Counted from the stretch's first letter, positions 1 to 9,485 are shown. The stretch is DNA of 64,000 bases from JADJOY01 sp046331705 [NCBI: bacterium] (GCA_046331705.1 JAXLQJ010000002.1:248001-312000); one strand, 5' to 3'. A program made the numbers and translations. Notes: a model not told the origin generated them from the letters alone.

Positions 1-1583
1 AGCTGCGTACTCGGCGGCAGTCCGGCGAGGTCGGCGTGCGTCACGTCGGGATCGGTCACGGTGTTCACACTGTAGTAGCCGTCGTCGCGGCCGGTGGCGC
101 CCGGTGGCGCGTACCAGTTCTCGACCCGCAGCCAGCGTTCGGCCACCGGGCTCGACCAATCGTCCCCGTCGGCGCTCACCTGGAAGTGGCTCTCGAGGAG
201 CGCGCGGCCGTCGGGATGCGCATAAGCCGAGCCTTCGAGGCGCAGACTCTCCGGCGCCACCGGACCGGATACGTCGAGCGGCTCGAGCGCGATCGGCGTC
301 TCCGGGCGACGCGCGTGAAGGCGGATCGTGATCTGGTCGCGAAGCTCGTTGTCGCGCGGCTCGATCTCGTTGCCGCGGCTCAAGCGCTTGAGCGTGAAGC
401 TCGGCTCGTCGCCCGCCTCGACCTCCACCAGCGCGAAGCCCCACTCGGGAAGGGAGCGCTGGAACTCGGGATAGTCGGCGTTGGGCTCCTCACCCCAGTA
501 GTCGATGTTGCCCTCGGCGGACGCGACGTTCACCCACAGGTGCTGGTGATCGCGACTCTGGCCGCGCGAGTAGGCATGCGTGTGGCCGAAGAAATGGATC
601 GACGGCTTCTTGCAGTCGGTCGAGAAGCGCTCCATGCGGTTGATGACGCGGCCGGTGAAGTCGGCCTCGCCCGGCAGCCACAGCTCGGACTTGAACGGGT
701 GGTGGAGCTCCGCGAACACGAAGTCGATGTACGGATCGGCACACGCCTGGTCGAGAACTCCCTGCAGCCACGTCTCCTGACCCGGCAGCCAGCGGAAGAA
801 GTCGTTGGAGTCGAGACCGATCACCCGGACGTTTCCGTGGTCGTGGTACCACCAATGCTCGAGGAAGCCGGGCGTTCCGTTCGCCGGCAGGCGAAAGTAC
901 TGGAAGAAGTAAGGGCTCGTGCCTTCGTGGTTGCCGAGCACGGGGTACGCGGGAATGCGCGAGATGAGAGGCTGAGCCTCGTCGAAGTAATCGCCTTTCC
1001 AGTCCTCGTACCTCCAGCCGTCGTCCACCAGATCGCCGGCGTTCAGGACGAACGCGAGCTCGCGCGAGAGATCGCTGCCGTAGTGCTGGTTCACGTAGCG
1101 GACCACGCCATCGCGGACCACCTCGCCGTGCTTGGTCGGGTTCGCGTCGTCGCGCTGGTTGTCCGAGTACGCGACGAAGCGGAAGCCGCGCTCCGCCTCG
1201 CGCTCGGGCTGGGTGCGAAAATGCTCGAGGTTCCCTTGTGCGCCCGCCGTCGACACCCGGTAGTAATACGTGGTGTCCGGCGTGAGCCCGGTGAGCTCGG
1301 TCTGATGGATCCGGGACGCGTCCTTGCCCGGGCCGACCTCGCCCAGGGCGACACGGCCCAGCGCTTCGCTCGTGCCGTACTCGACCCGGCTCTCGTCCCC
1401 GAAGGTCGTCTCCCACACGATCCAGATGCTGGTGGGCGTGCCTTGCTGGAGGAAGGGCCCCACCCGGATCGCGGGCGGCTCCGTTTGCGCCGCCGCCCCC
1501 GTGGCGACCGCCAACCACGCAGCGAGCACGAGGCTTCGCCGCGCTCTTCGGCACCGATCGAACACGCGCTTCTCGCAGATCAT
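1..1583 (-). CDS. Exported purple-acid-phosphatase-like metallophosphoesterase (C-terminus cut by window edge)
   Basis: Only the first 527 residues are seen because the frame runs off the left edge. Residues 1-33 look like a Sec signal peptide: a basic start, then a hydrophobic run ending in AAAQ. Next come a fibronectin-III-like domain of the purple acid phosphatase type and a calcineurin-like phosphoesterase domain. The metal-binding blocks AYSDNQ, NAGDLVDDG, GNHEGT, LHHPF and GHTHAYSR are visible in the expected order. The enzyme therefore probably hydrolyses phosphate esters outside the cytoplasm; its substrate cannot be read from sequence. The ATG at 1583 is preferred because GAGG lies 6 nt upstream and the signal peptide follows at once. 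The gene appears monocistronic. Confidence 0.85.
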   Translation of the reverse strand, partial: MICEKRVFDRCRRARRSLVLAAWLAVATGAAAQTEPPAIRVGPFLQQGTPTSIWIVWETTFGDESRVEYGTSEALGRVALGEVGPGKDASRIHQTELTGLTPDTTYYYRVSTAGAQGNLEHFRTQPEREAERGFRFVAYSDNQRDDANPTKHGEVVRDGVVRYVNQHYGSDLSRELAFVLNAGDLVDDGWRYEDWKGDYFDEAQPLISRIPAYPVLGNHEGTSPYFFQYFRLPANGTPGFLEHWWYHDHGNVRVIGLDSNDFFRWLPGQETWLQGVLDQACADPYIDFVFAELHHPFKSELWLPGEADFTGRVINRMERFSTDCKKPSIHFFGHTHAYSRGQSRDHQHLWVNVASAEGNIDYWGEEPNADYPEFQRSLPEWGFALVEVEAGDEPSFTLKRLSRGNEIEPRDNELRDQITIRLHARRPETPIALEPLDVSGPVAPESLRLEGSAYAHPDGRALLESHFQVSADGDDWSSPVAERWLRVENWYAPPGATGRDDGYYSVNTVTDPDVTHADLAGLPPSTQ

Positions 1584-1763
1584 CTCCCACCTCACACATC
1601 GTTCGAATCTCGGAATCGCGCCTTCGCGTCGCTCGGTCGGCGACGGCGGCGGTCATCCATCGATGCTATCAGTCGAGCGACCCCGAGCTGAAGGTCGCCG
1701 GCGCGACGGATACGGGGCTCGCCACGCGGCGCGCCGATGCGCCGCCGCGCGCCCGCGCGCGGC

Positions 1764-3059
1764 TCAGGGATCGAGCGGGTCGTTGGCGTCGAGGTAGAGC
1801 ACCTCGGGCGACGAACGGATGCACGCGTCCGTGGCGCCGAGCGCCGCTCCGCCGCGCCACGGCACATAGCCCAGCTCCCGCTCGCAACGCGGCTTCAAGA
1901 GCCACGCCATGTACCAGGACTGCCCCACGTCCGACGTCACGAGCACCGCGGTGTCCGGCGGCATCCCGTCGTGCAGCAACATGCGCGTGCTGTTGCGGAT
2001 GTTGGTCGTGGTGTGGCGAGCGTACGGATCGACGAGGATCGCGTCCTCGGGAACGCCGTGCTTCTCCATCAGGTAGCGCTTCATCTCGATCGCTTCCGCG
2101 TAGCGCGTGCGATCGGGATGGACGTGTCCACCCGAGGTCACCAGGAAAGGCGCCAGGCCAGCGCGCCAGCGCTCCACGGCCACGTCGCAACGCTGAGCGC
2201 CCAGCGGGCTCAGCGCGACCTCGGGATCCTCCGGGCCCTGGCCGGGGACGACGATCGCGCCGAAGCGGTAGGCACTCCATCGGGTGGTGGCCATGCGCGC
2301 GCGCGCCGCCGCGTTCTCGCCGTCGTCGAGCGGCTCGTAGCGCACGGCCTCGTCACGACCGTCCGCGCGCAAACCCGCGACCACGAGTCGCTCGAGAGGC
2401 TCGAACCAGAGCGCCCCGCCAGCGGGCGACGACGCAAGCTGCTCGACGAGCGGCGCCAGCCGCTCGGCGGGCAATGCGAAGGGGTACGAAGCGGCGAGCT
2501 CGCCCAGACGCGCGAACGCGTCGTCCCACGCGCCAGCGAGCACCTCGGCTGGGGGGCGGCCTGCGAAGCGCATGAAAGCACCCGAGGGCAGCACGTGATC
2601 GCCGACCAGCGCGAACGCCTCCGCGCCGGACACCTCGATCAACGCACGCTTCGCCGCCTCGGCGTCGGCGGCGGCGGGGAGCAGCGCGGCGGCCACACAG
2701 CTCGCCGCGCCGGCGCAGCCCCGTGCGGTGGCGACCCCCGTGGTCGCGCGCTCCGCGAGCGAGGCCCAGGTCGGATCGCGGGCGAGGCTAGCGCGAGTCG
2801 CAGCATCTCCCGCGAGAATCGCGAGCAAGGGGAACAGCCGCGCATCGAGCGCGTCGCCCCCTCTGGGAAGCACGTACGCGGGATCGAACCCGCGACCGTC
2901 GAAGTCGTACGCCGGGGGGCACGCCGCCGGATCGAGTCGCTCGAGCTCGGGGGGGATCGGCACCCCACCCACGCCATCCGGCGGCGAGGAGCTGGACTGG
3001 CAACACGCCACGAGCGCCAGCAGGCCGAGCCCGAGCGCGATCGTTCGACGCAACGGCAT
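1764..3059 (-). CDS. DUF218 (YdcF/SanA/ElyC-like) domain lipoprotein
   Basis: A 431-residue protein with a hydrophobic signal ending in the lipobox LVAC near residue 19, so it is probably a lipoprotein. The N-terminal half is alanine-rich, mostly helical and not recognised. The C-terminal ~170 residues form a DUF218 domain: the strand FGAIVVPGQG, then PFLVTSGGH, the helix around AEAIEMKRYL, and VLVTSDVGQSWYMAWLL. DUF218 proteins are envelope-associated; E. coli relatives affect vancomycin sensitivity and cyclic enterobacterial common antigen, but the chemistry here is unknown. An in-frame ATG at 3080 would add seven residues; the ATG at 3059 gives a cleaner signal peptide. The FKBP gene lies upstream on the same strand, 39 nt away. 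Confidence 0.8.
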   Translation of the reverse strand: MPLRRTIALGLGLLALVACCQSSSSPPDGVGGVPIPPELERLDPAACPPAYDFDGRGFDPAYVLPRGGDALDARLFPLLAILAGDAATRASLARDPTWASLAERATTGVATARGCAGAASCVAAALLPAAADAEAAKRALIEVSGAEAFALVGDHVLPSGAFMRFAGRPPAEVLAGAWDDAFARLGELAASYPFALPAERLAPLVEQLASSPAGGALWFEPLERLVVAGLRADGRDEAVRYEPLDDGENAAARARMATTRWSAYRFGAIVVPGQGPEDPEVALSPLGAQRCDVAVERWRAGLAPFLVTSGGHVHPDRTRYAEAIEMKRYLMEKHGVPEDAILVDPYARHTTTNIRNSTRMLLHDGMPPDTAVLVTSDVGQSWYMAWLLKPRCERELGYVPWRGGAALGATDACIRSSPEVLYLDANDPLDP

Positions 3060-3098
3060 GGCACGCCCCCGCCAGCGCATCCGCGGCGGAACCGCCGT

Positions 3099-3455
3099 TC
3101 AGCGCAGCTCGAGGAGCTGGACCTCGAAGAGCAGCGTGGCGTTGGGCGGGATGACTCCGCCCGCTCCGCGCGCCCCGTAGCCGAGCGCGGGCGGAATCAA
3201 GAGCGTGCGCTTGCCCCCGACCTTGAGTCCCTGGACGCCTTCGTCCCAGCCCTTGATGACCTGACCCACGCCGAGCTTGAACGAGAACGGCTGGCCGCGA
3301 TCGAGGGAGCTGTCGAATTTCCGGCCCTTGGCGTCCTTCTCCCACAGCCATCCGGTGTAGTGCATGAAGCAGGTCTGGCCCGCCTTGGCCTCGCCGCCGT
3401 CTCCCGGCGCGGTGTCCTCGTACTGCAATCCACTGGCGGTGGTCGTCATCGGCAT
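3099..3455 (-). CDS. FKBP-type peptidyl-prolyl cis-trans isomerase
   Basis: A compact 118-residue single-domain FKBP without signal peptide, so cytoplasmic. It catalyses cis-trans isomerisation of X-Pro bonds. Typical blocks are present: VHYTGWL-like FMHYTGWL, KFDSSLDRGQPFSF, the VIKGWDEG motif, LLIPPALGYG and the C-terminal strand ATLLFEVQLLEL. These cover most of the proline/FK506-binding pocket. Length equals the minimal FKBP domain. AGGA lies about 8 nt upstream of the ATG at 3455; a second ATG two codons later is possible. The DUF218 lipoprotein gene follows 39 nt downstream and may be co-transcribed. Confidence 0.93.
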   Translation of the reverse strand: MPMTTTASGLQYEDTAPGDGGEAKAGQTCFMHYTGWLWEKDAKGRKFDSSLDRGQPFSFKLGVGQVIKGWDEGVQGLKVGGKRTLLIPPALGYGARGAGGVIPPNATLLFEVQLLELR

Positions 3456-3582
3456 GAACGGGTTCCTCGTCGCGTGGGCGCGCGGTGAAAGATGAAAGCG
3501 ATGGGCGCGCAGTATCGCACGGGAGAGCCGCCCATTCCCTCGCGAGCGCTCTGGCGCGAAGCTCGCCCGCCGCGAGGAAACC

Positions 3583-6189
3583 GTGAGGCTCTGGAACCTG
3601 CTCCGCTACGTCACGCTCGCCCAATGGCGCGAGCACACGCTGCGCACGCTGCTCACCACCATCGGGCTCGGGCTCGGCGTGGCGGTGATCGTGGCGATGC
3701 GGCTGGTGAACGACGCCGTCTTCACGTCGATCCGCGGCTCGGTCGACGACGTCGCGGGGCGCGCGGTGCTCTCGGTGAGCAACGGACAAGCCGGCGTCCC
3801 CGAGGAGCTCCTCGAACGCGTGCGCGCCGTGCCCGGCGTGAAGACCGCGGCCGCGCTGATCCTCGACTCCGGCTTGGTGCTCGACCGTCCCGAACGCGGC
3901 GAACGGCTGCAGGTCTTCGGCGTCGATTACCTGGCCGACTCCGAGGTACGCAGCTACGAGCTCGAGAAATCCGGCGAGAGCGAGATGGAGGACCCGATCG
4001 TGGTCCTGTCTCGGCCCGACTCGGTGTTCGTGACGCGCGGCTTCGCCACCGAGCACGCGCTCGCGCTCGGCTCCAAGCTGGCGCTGCAAACCGCGCTCGG
4101 CCCGCGCGATCTCGTGGTGCGCGGGATCTTGAAGGAGGCGGGGCCGGCCAAGGCGTTCGGCGGGATGCTCGCGCTCATGGACATCTTCGCGGCCCAGATC
4201 GCGTTCGGGAAAGGCGTCGCCGGCGAGCCGGGACGCTTCGATCAGATCGACGTGGTGCTGCGCCCCGAGCTCGACGACGACGGCGAGATCGCCGCCGCGC
4301 GCGACCGCATCGCCGCGGCCGTCGCCGGCCAAGCGACCGTCGAGCGGCCCGAGAGTCGCGGCGAGCAGATGCAGAGCATGCTCGGAGCCACCAAGCTCGG
4401 TTTCGTGCAGGCGCAAGCGCTGGCGTTCATCGTCGGCGTCTTCCTGGTGTTCAACACCATGAGCATCGCGGTGGTGCAGCGCCGCCGCGAGATCGGGATC
4501 CTGCGTTCGCTGGGTGCCACCGCACCGCGCATTCGAGGGCTCTTCCTGGTGGAGGCGGCGATTCTCTCGACCCTCGGCAGCGCGCTCGGGCTGCTGGGCG
4601 GATTGGGAATCGCGCGCACCATCATCCCCGCGATCGAGCGGCTGACGTCGTCCTGGATCATGCCGTCGACGATCGGCGCGCTTCGCCTCGGCCGTCTCGA
4701 CGCATTGGCCGCGCTGGGCGCGGGCATCGGCGTGTCCCTCGCCGCGACGCTCGTGCCGAGCGTCCAGGCGGGACGCGTATCGCCGCTGGTGGCGCTCAGA
4801 CGCGATGCGCCGGCGCGAGTCGATCCGCGGACCATGCGCAGGCTCGGCTGGGCGGGCGGCGCGCTGGTCGCCGCGAGCTTCGCGGCCGGCTTCGCCGGCG
4901 CATGGCTACCGGGCGGCGCGAGCGCGCTGGTGGCGATGGGCTGCCGCGTGGTGGGCGCGGCACTGCTCATGCCCGCCGCCGTGGGATGGCTGGTGCCGAT
5001 CGTCGGCCGCTTGCTGGAGGCGGCCTTCGGCATCCAGGGGCGCCTCGCCAGCGACAACCTGCGCCGCGCGCCCGGCCGCACGGCGGTGACGCTGACGGCG
5101 ATCCTCGTCGGCATCGCCGCGTACGTGATCGTGGCCACGCTCATGCGCAGCCTCGAGGTCTCCATCTCCGACTGGCTCGATCGCTACATCGCCAGCGACC
5201 TGAGCGTCTCGGCCTCCAACCGGGTCGCCGGCCCGCGCTCCAATCGCATTCCCGGCGAGCTCATCGAAGGCGTGCGCGAGATTCCCGGCGTGCGCATCGT
5301 GCGGCCGTTTCGGTCGTTGCAGATCCCATACGAAGGGCAGATCACGATGTTGCTGTCGCTCGATCTCGGCGTGGCGCGGCGCACCATCCGCTACGACATG
5401 GTCGACGGACCCGACTCGAAGACGTTCGAGGAACGGCTCCATCGCGGCGAGGGTGTGGGGGTTTCCGACGCGTTCGCGCGCCGCTTCGCGAAACGCGTCG
5501 GCGACGAGCTCGAGCTGGAAACACCCTCCGGACGCCACCGCTATCCGATCCTCGGCACCTTCGCCGATTGGGCCGGACCGACGGGCTCGATCCACATGGA
5601 CCGCGCGCTCTTCGTGAAGGATTGGCAGACGAACCTGGTGGACGCGATCAGCGTGGACCTCGTGAGCCCCGCCGACGAGAGCCGCGTGATGGCGGCGATC
5701 CGCGCGCGCTACGGCCGCCAATACGACCTGCAGATCATCACCTCGCGCGAGATGAAGAAGGACATCCGTGAACAGATCGTGCAGGGCTTCCAGATGACCC
5801 GCGCCACCGAGGTGGTGGTGCTCCTCATCTCGGCGCTCGGCGTGGTCAACACCCTGCTCGCGGCGATCCTCGATCGCACCCGCGAGATCGGGATCCTGCG
5901 TGCCATCGGCGCGACGCGCGCGCAGGTGGTGCGCGCCGTGCTCCTCGAGGCCGGGCTCCTCGGCGCGCTCGGCGCGCTCCTCGGCATCGGCCTCGGCCTC
6001 GCCAGCGCCTACCCGTTCGTGAAGGTCGCGATCCTCGAGGTCGTCGGCTGGCACCTCGACTTCCACGTCGATCCCACCGCCGTCGCCGCTGCAGGCACCC
6101 TCGCCATCGCGATCTCGATCGCCGCCGCGTACTACCCCGGCCGCAAGGCCGCCCGCCTCGATGTCCTCACGGCGATCGAGTACGAGTGA
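3583..6189 (+). CDS. FtsX/MacB-type ABC transporter permease, two-domain
   Basis: An 868-residue inner-membrane protein with the duplicated layout of large FtsX permeases. A first transmembrane helix lies near residues 20-40, followed by a MacB-PCD-like periplasmic region, then an FtsX membrane domain (MSIAVVQRRREIGILRSLGA block near residue 310). A second periplasmic region and second FtsX domain follow; the block ILDRTREIGILRAIGATRAQ near residue 765 is the cytoplasmic coupling segment. Such permeases, with a LolD/MacB-like ATPase, move lipoproteins, lipids or peptides across the envelope by mechanotransmission. No ATPase gene adjoins it. The start is GTG at 3583, with GAGGA ending 4 nt upstream. 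Confidence 0.9.
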   Translation: MRLWNLLRYVTLAQWREHTLRTLLTTIGLGLGVAVIVAMRLVNDAVFTSIRGSVDDVAGRAVLSVSNGQAGVPEELLERVRAVPGVKTAAALILDSGLVLDRPERGERLQVFGVDYLADSEVRSYELEKSGESEMEDPIVVLSRPDSVFVTRGFATEHALALGSKLALQTALGPRDLVVRGILKEAGPAKAFGGMLALMDIFAAQIAFGKGVAGEPGRFDQIDVVLRPELDDDGEIAAARDRIAAAVAGQATVERPESRGEQMQSMLGATKLGFVQAQALAFIVGVFLVFNTMSIAVVQRRREIGILRSLGATAPRIRGLFLVEAAILSTLGSALGLLGGLGIARTIIPAIERLTSSWIMPSTIGALRLGRLDALAALGAGIGVSLAATLVPSVQAGRVSPLVALRRDAPARVDPRTMRRLGWAGGALVAASFAAGFAGAWLPGGASALVAMGCRVVGAALLMPAAVGWLVPIVGRLLEAAFGIQGRLASDNLRRAPGRTAVTLTAILVGIAAYVIVATLMRSLEVSISDWLDRYIASDLSVSASNRVAGPRSNRIPGELIEGVREIPGVRIVRPFRSLQIPYEGQITMLLSLDLGVARRTIRYDMVDGPDSKTFEERLHRGEGVGVSDAFARRFAKRVGDELELETPSGRHRYPILGTFADWAGPTGSIHMDRALFVKDWQTNLVDAISVDLVSPADESRVMAAIRARYGRQYDLQIITSREMKKDIREQIVQGFQMTRATEVVVLLISALGVVNTLLAAILDRTREIGILRAIGATRAQVVRAVLLEAGLLGALGALLGIGLGLASAYPFVKVAILEVVGWHLDFHVDPTAVAAAGTLAIAISIAAAYYPGRKAARLDVLTAIEYE

Positions 6190-6438
6190 CGGCGCGCTGC
6201 CGGGCGCAGGTCGCGTGGGGCGAGGCCGACTTCGCGAACGGCGAGCCCGCGCTCGCGCGACACGGCGGTACGGCTCGAGAGCGGGCTCTCCCAAGCCGAG
6301 CTCGCAGCGGCGCTCGGGAACTCGGAACGGACACGGGAGCCGTGGGAACGGGGTCGTCGGAGGCCAGCCGGCGCCGCACAGCGGCAACTCGAGATCGCCG
6401 ATCGCCGTCCCGAGGTATTCCTCGAGGTCGCCGCGTAG
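6190..6438 (+). pseudogene. Relic of an XRE/HigA-type helix-turn-helix antitoxin
   Basis: Directly after the FtsX stop codon, in the same frame, the translation contains GLSQAELAAALGNSERT, then WERGRRRPAGAAQ and EVFLEVAA before TAG at 6436-6438. This matches the C-terminal part of HigA/NadS-like antitoxins, whose usual form is GLSQAEFARLLGVSVRTLQNWEQGRR. No start codon or credible N-terminal part is present, and recognition-helix residues have drifted (ERTREPW in place of VRTLQNW). I read it as a decayed antitoxin remnant without its toxin. The clear homology starts near 6268; the sequence between 6190 and 6268 is degenerate. Confidence 0.6.
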
Positions 6439-6552
6439 GCGTCGGAGACGCGAGGAGCCGCCGAACGAGGCGCTGAAACGGCCGGAACTCGGGCCCGCTC
6501 GAGCTTGGGCCCGCAGCAATCTCGAGCCGTTGCGAATCGCGTCGGCTCGGGT

Positions 6553-7416
6553 TCACCACACCTGGATCGACGTGGCGGTGCCGCGCCAGTAGGCGAAGGG
6601 GCCGGTGGGAAGGAGCCACTCGGCCACGGCGTCGCGCGGCACCCACGTTCCCGCGTGCTCCACGTAGCCGTCGATGCGCGCTTGCCACGGGCGCAGGACG
6701 GGCGGGTTCTTGCCGTCGTCGAAGGTGCGCTCGGGCGTGAAGACCGAGGCCACGCGACCGTCGGCGCCGAAGCGGAATTCGAGGCTTGCGCGCACATCGC
6801 CGGCGACGAGCGTCGCGAACGCCCGCTGCTCGTCGACCGGCTCCCAGGTCACTCCGTGGCCGGGCAGAAGCGCCGTCGGGAACCACAGCGTCTCGCCGAG
6901 GTAGCGCGTGAGCGCGGCGGTCGCGAGCGCGGGCGTGGGCTTCGCGTCGACCACGGTCACGAGCCCGAGCACGGCGCCCTGCATTCGTCCCTCGCCGCCC
7001 ACGAAGGCGTCGCGCACGACGACCGAGAGCCCCGGCGCCATGCGCATCCGCGCGGCCCACACGAAACCCGGCGCCGCGGGCACGAAATCCTGGGTCGCGG
7101 TGAACGGCACCCAGCGGTCGGCGGCCGGCTTTCCCAGATTGAACTCGCCGCGCCACTCGACGCGCACGTGGCGAGCGAGCGGCGCGCTCGCGGGTAGCAC
7201 CGAGCGGAGGTAGCGCGCAGCGGGCGCGGGAAGCGTGTCGAAAGCCCGGTCGGCTGGTGCCGCGGTTGGCGCACGCGCGCCGGATGCATCGTCGAGCCGC
7301 TTCACCAGCGCCTCGGTTGCTGCGCTCCAACGCCGCATCGCGCGCCGAATCCACACCACACCAACCGTTGCGCCCGCGCCGGGAAGCGCGAGCATCAGCG
7401 CGAAGGCCAGGCTCAT
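6553..7416 (-). CDS. DUF6544-like protein with N-terminal membrane anchor
   Basis: A 287-residue protein beginning with a hydrophobic segment (SLAFALMLALPGAGATVGV), which suggests a signal anchor. The rest resembles the DUF6544 family: LPAPAARYLRSVLP near residue 70, a VRVEWRGEFNLG strand, ATQDFVPAAPGFVWAARM, and LGETLWFPTALL about two-thirds along. No catalytic motif can be identified and the function is unknown. The open frame extends upstream to 7602, but that extension is arginine-rich and non-conserved in character, so the ATG at 7416 is chosen. It is transcribed towards the FtsX gene, with a gene-poor stretch on its other side. Confidence 0.65.
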   Translation of the reverse strand: MSLAFALMLALPGAGATVGVVWIRRAMRRWSAATEALVKRLDDASGARAPTAAPADRAFDTLPAPAARYLRSVLPASAPLARHVRVEWRGEFNLGKPAADRWVPFTATQDFVPAAPGFVWAARMRMAPGLSVVVRDAFVGGEGRMQGAVLGLVTVVDAKPTPALATAALTRYLGETLWFPTALLPGHGVTWEPVDEQRAFATLVAGDVRASLEFRFGADGRVASVFTPERTFDDGKNPPVLRPWQARIDGYVEHAGTWVPRDAVAEWLLPTGPFAYWRGTATSIQVW

Positions 7417-8020
7417 GACCGGTACTATCGCGCAACTCTCCCGCGGAGGAGTGAGCCCGCGGCGAGCAGGAGCGACGCCGCCGCGGCGCACGGACGCGCG
7501 AGGCTCGACGGATTGCGGCATCGCTCCCACCGAGGAATCCCTTCTCGACGGGCGGTGCCGAAAACCTTCGCCACTCTGCCGACGATGTTCCGCAGCTCCC
7601 ATTCCGGGAGGATGCGTCTGTGCCGTCTCGCGTCGCTCCTGCGACGGCGCGCGAGGCGCTCACTCGACCACGTCAGCGCGTGGGCGTCTGACGACCAGCC
7701 GCGTCGAGCCGCAGCCCTTCGCGCGGCGTGATTGCACGCGCCGCGTCCAACGAAATTGCGCGCGGATTCGCCAGCGTTCACCCGCCAGAGGCCCATCTCG
7801 GACGTCGGCGCGCCGCATCCCGACCGACGTTGGCGCGCGGACGACGCTTCGAGTCGCGCGCCCGGCAAATGGTGTGTACACGGCCCGCACAGGCGCTGAA
7901 CGACGGCGGCGCATCGCTTGCACGACGCGCTACCCGCACACGCCGCTGGACGAGACGTTCGAGGCACGTGCGCAGCTGCTCGTTCACGATTCGCGGCAGG
8001 ATGCCGCAAAGGAGATCTCG
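7417..8020. other. Intergenic stretch between two divergent genes; no gene seen
   Basis: About 600 nt separate the divergently transcribed DUF6544-like gene and the secreted protein gene. Open frames here on both strands are arginine- or alanine-rich with no recognisable motif. I see no RNA gene, hairpin or repeat of note. It should hold both promoters. The last 13 nt carry the RBS of the next gene. Confidence 0.5.
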
Positions 8021-9421
8021 ATGAGGTGTAAGCCTTTGCTGATGACGGCCGTCGCCGCCACGGCGCTCATCTCGCAGTCCGCTCGCGCAGGGAGTCCGTC
8101 GTTCGACACCAACTGGGAAGATCCACTCGGCGCTGCATCGGCGGTGACCTTCCCCGACGAGGCCTTCGCGGTCACCATCGACCAGAACGGCTACATCTTC
8201 ACGTTCACGCAGGACCATGCGGTCGACAAGATTGGTTGTCGGCGCTACCTCTCGAATCGGACGTTCGACTCGGGCAACAGCTCCAGCAACAACACGACCA
8301 ACAATCCGATCGGCTCGGGCAGCACGGCCAAGCCGTTCGTCGCGTATGCGACCACGAACTACGTCTACACCGCTGGCGTCGCGTACTCCGGCTCGGAATC
8401 CAACTGGTACATCATGCGTTTCTCGAAGAGCTGTGCGCCGGCGCCCTGGACCCAAGACGCCGGCGGGACGATGGGGAGCGGCGGGAACACCGCCAGCTAC
8501 TCCGTCACGAGCAACGGCGCCGCTCTGTACGGCGTGACGAACGGCTACGACGAGATCGACGGGCTGTACGTGAATGCCGACGAGACTCGCATCACGGTGT
8601 CCGGTCACCACGGCTTCGCCAACAGCCAGCTCGCTGCTGGGGCGGAAGGTCAGGCGGCGGTGGGCCGATTCGACGCCTCCACCGGCCTACCGATCTGGGT
8701 GAAGACGCACCATCCGAGCGGAAGCGGGGGCGCAGGCGGCCACTACGACGCTGCAGACGGAGCGCTCGCGATGTACACCGACAACGGCACCAACTACATC
8801 TACATCGCCGGCCGTCAGGCCGGTAACGGGATCTCGGGAATCGGCGCCAAGGCGATGGTGGCGCGCTTCACCGATGCCGGCGACACGGCGCCGTCCGCTC
8901 CCACGACGGCCACTCCCTACGCTCACTCCAATCCGTTCCTGTCGCCGGTGGCCACGGCGGGTGCGGTCGTCGACTCCACGGGCGTGTACGTCGGCGGCTA
9001 CCTCTCCAACTTCTTCGGCGGCGTCCCGAGCGGCACGTTCGTCCTCAAGTTCAACCTGGGCCTCAGCGCGCAGACCGCCACGCCTTACCTTCCCGCCGAG
9101 ACCGAGTCGCGATTCACGCGCACGATCGCCGTCGACAACTCCGCAGGCCGCGGCTACGTGTACGTGATCGGCGCGGTGAAGACGGGCACCAGCGGCGACA
9201 CGTCGCTGGTGCGACTCAACGCGAGCAATCTCGTGAAAGACACGGTCGCATCGCCCAATTGGTGTCATCAGTCCAATGTGAACTGTGCCGACGGTACCGA
9301 GCAGACACCGGGCGGCATCGCGCAAACCGGCGACACCTTCTACATCGTCGCGTTTTCGACTGGCTTCTCCGGATACTCCACCAAGAAGAACCCGATCATC
9401 TTCAGCGCGACTGGGTTCTGA
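8021..9421 (+). CDS. Secreted protein of unknown function, low-complexity beta-rich
   Basis: A 466-residue exported protein that I do not recognise. The sequence AAAGGAG lies 6 nt upstream of the ATG at 8021, one of the best RBS in the window. The N-terminus is a Sec signal peptide ending near ARA/GSP (residue ~24). The mature part is rich in Gly, Ser, Thr and Asn, with few charged residues. It has repeated strand-turn units such as NYVYTAGVAYSG, NYIYIAGRQ, GVYVGGYLSNF and GYVYVIGAVKTG. These repeats resemble the blades of SBBP/beta-propeller proteins and suggest a six- or seven-bladed propeller. Only a few cysteines occur. A strong hairpin follows the stop, so it is probably monocistronic. 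Confidence 0.75.
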   Translation: MRCKPLLMTAVAATALISQSARAGSPSFDTNWEDPLGAASAVTFPDEAFAVTIDQNGYIFTFTQDHAVDKIGCRRYLSNRTFDSGNSSSNNTTNNPIGSGSTAKPFVAYATTNYVYTAGVAYSGSESNWYIMRFSKSCAPAPWTQDAGGTMGSGGNTASYSVTSNGAALYGVTNGYDEIDGLYVNADETRITVSGHHGFANSQLAAGAEGQAAVGRFDASTGLPIWVKTHHPSGSGGAGGHYDAADGALAMYTDNGTNYIYIAGRQAGNGISGIGAKAMVARFTDAGDTAPSAPTTATPYAHSNPFLSPVATAGAVVDSTGVYVGGYLSNFFGGVPSGTFVLKFNLGLSAQTATPYLPAETESRFTRTIAVDNSAGRGYVYVIGAVKTGTSGDTSLVRLNASNLVKDTVASPNWCHQSNVNCADGTEQTPGGIAQTGDTFYIVAFSTGFSGYSTKKNPIIFSATGF

Positions 9422-9442
9422 CACAACGACGTAGCGCGAACG

Positions 9443-9485
9443 TGCGCGAGCTTCGCCGGAGAATCGATCCGGCGGAGCTCGCGCA
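9443..9485 (+). terminator. Strong hairpin after the secreted-protein gene
   Basis: Starting 21 nt after the stop codon, a 17-bp stem (left arm 9443-9459, right arm 9469-9485, one T-G wobble) encloses a 9-nt loop. There is no U tract, as is common in very GC-rich genomes, so termination is inferred from position and stability. Confidence 0.55.

Noticed and set aside
1601-1625. tRNA-like GTTCGAATC string
   Set aside because: No acceptor or anticodon stem can be built around it, and it lies at the start of the phosphatase gene.
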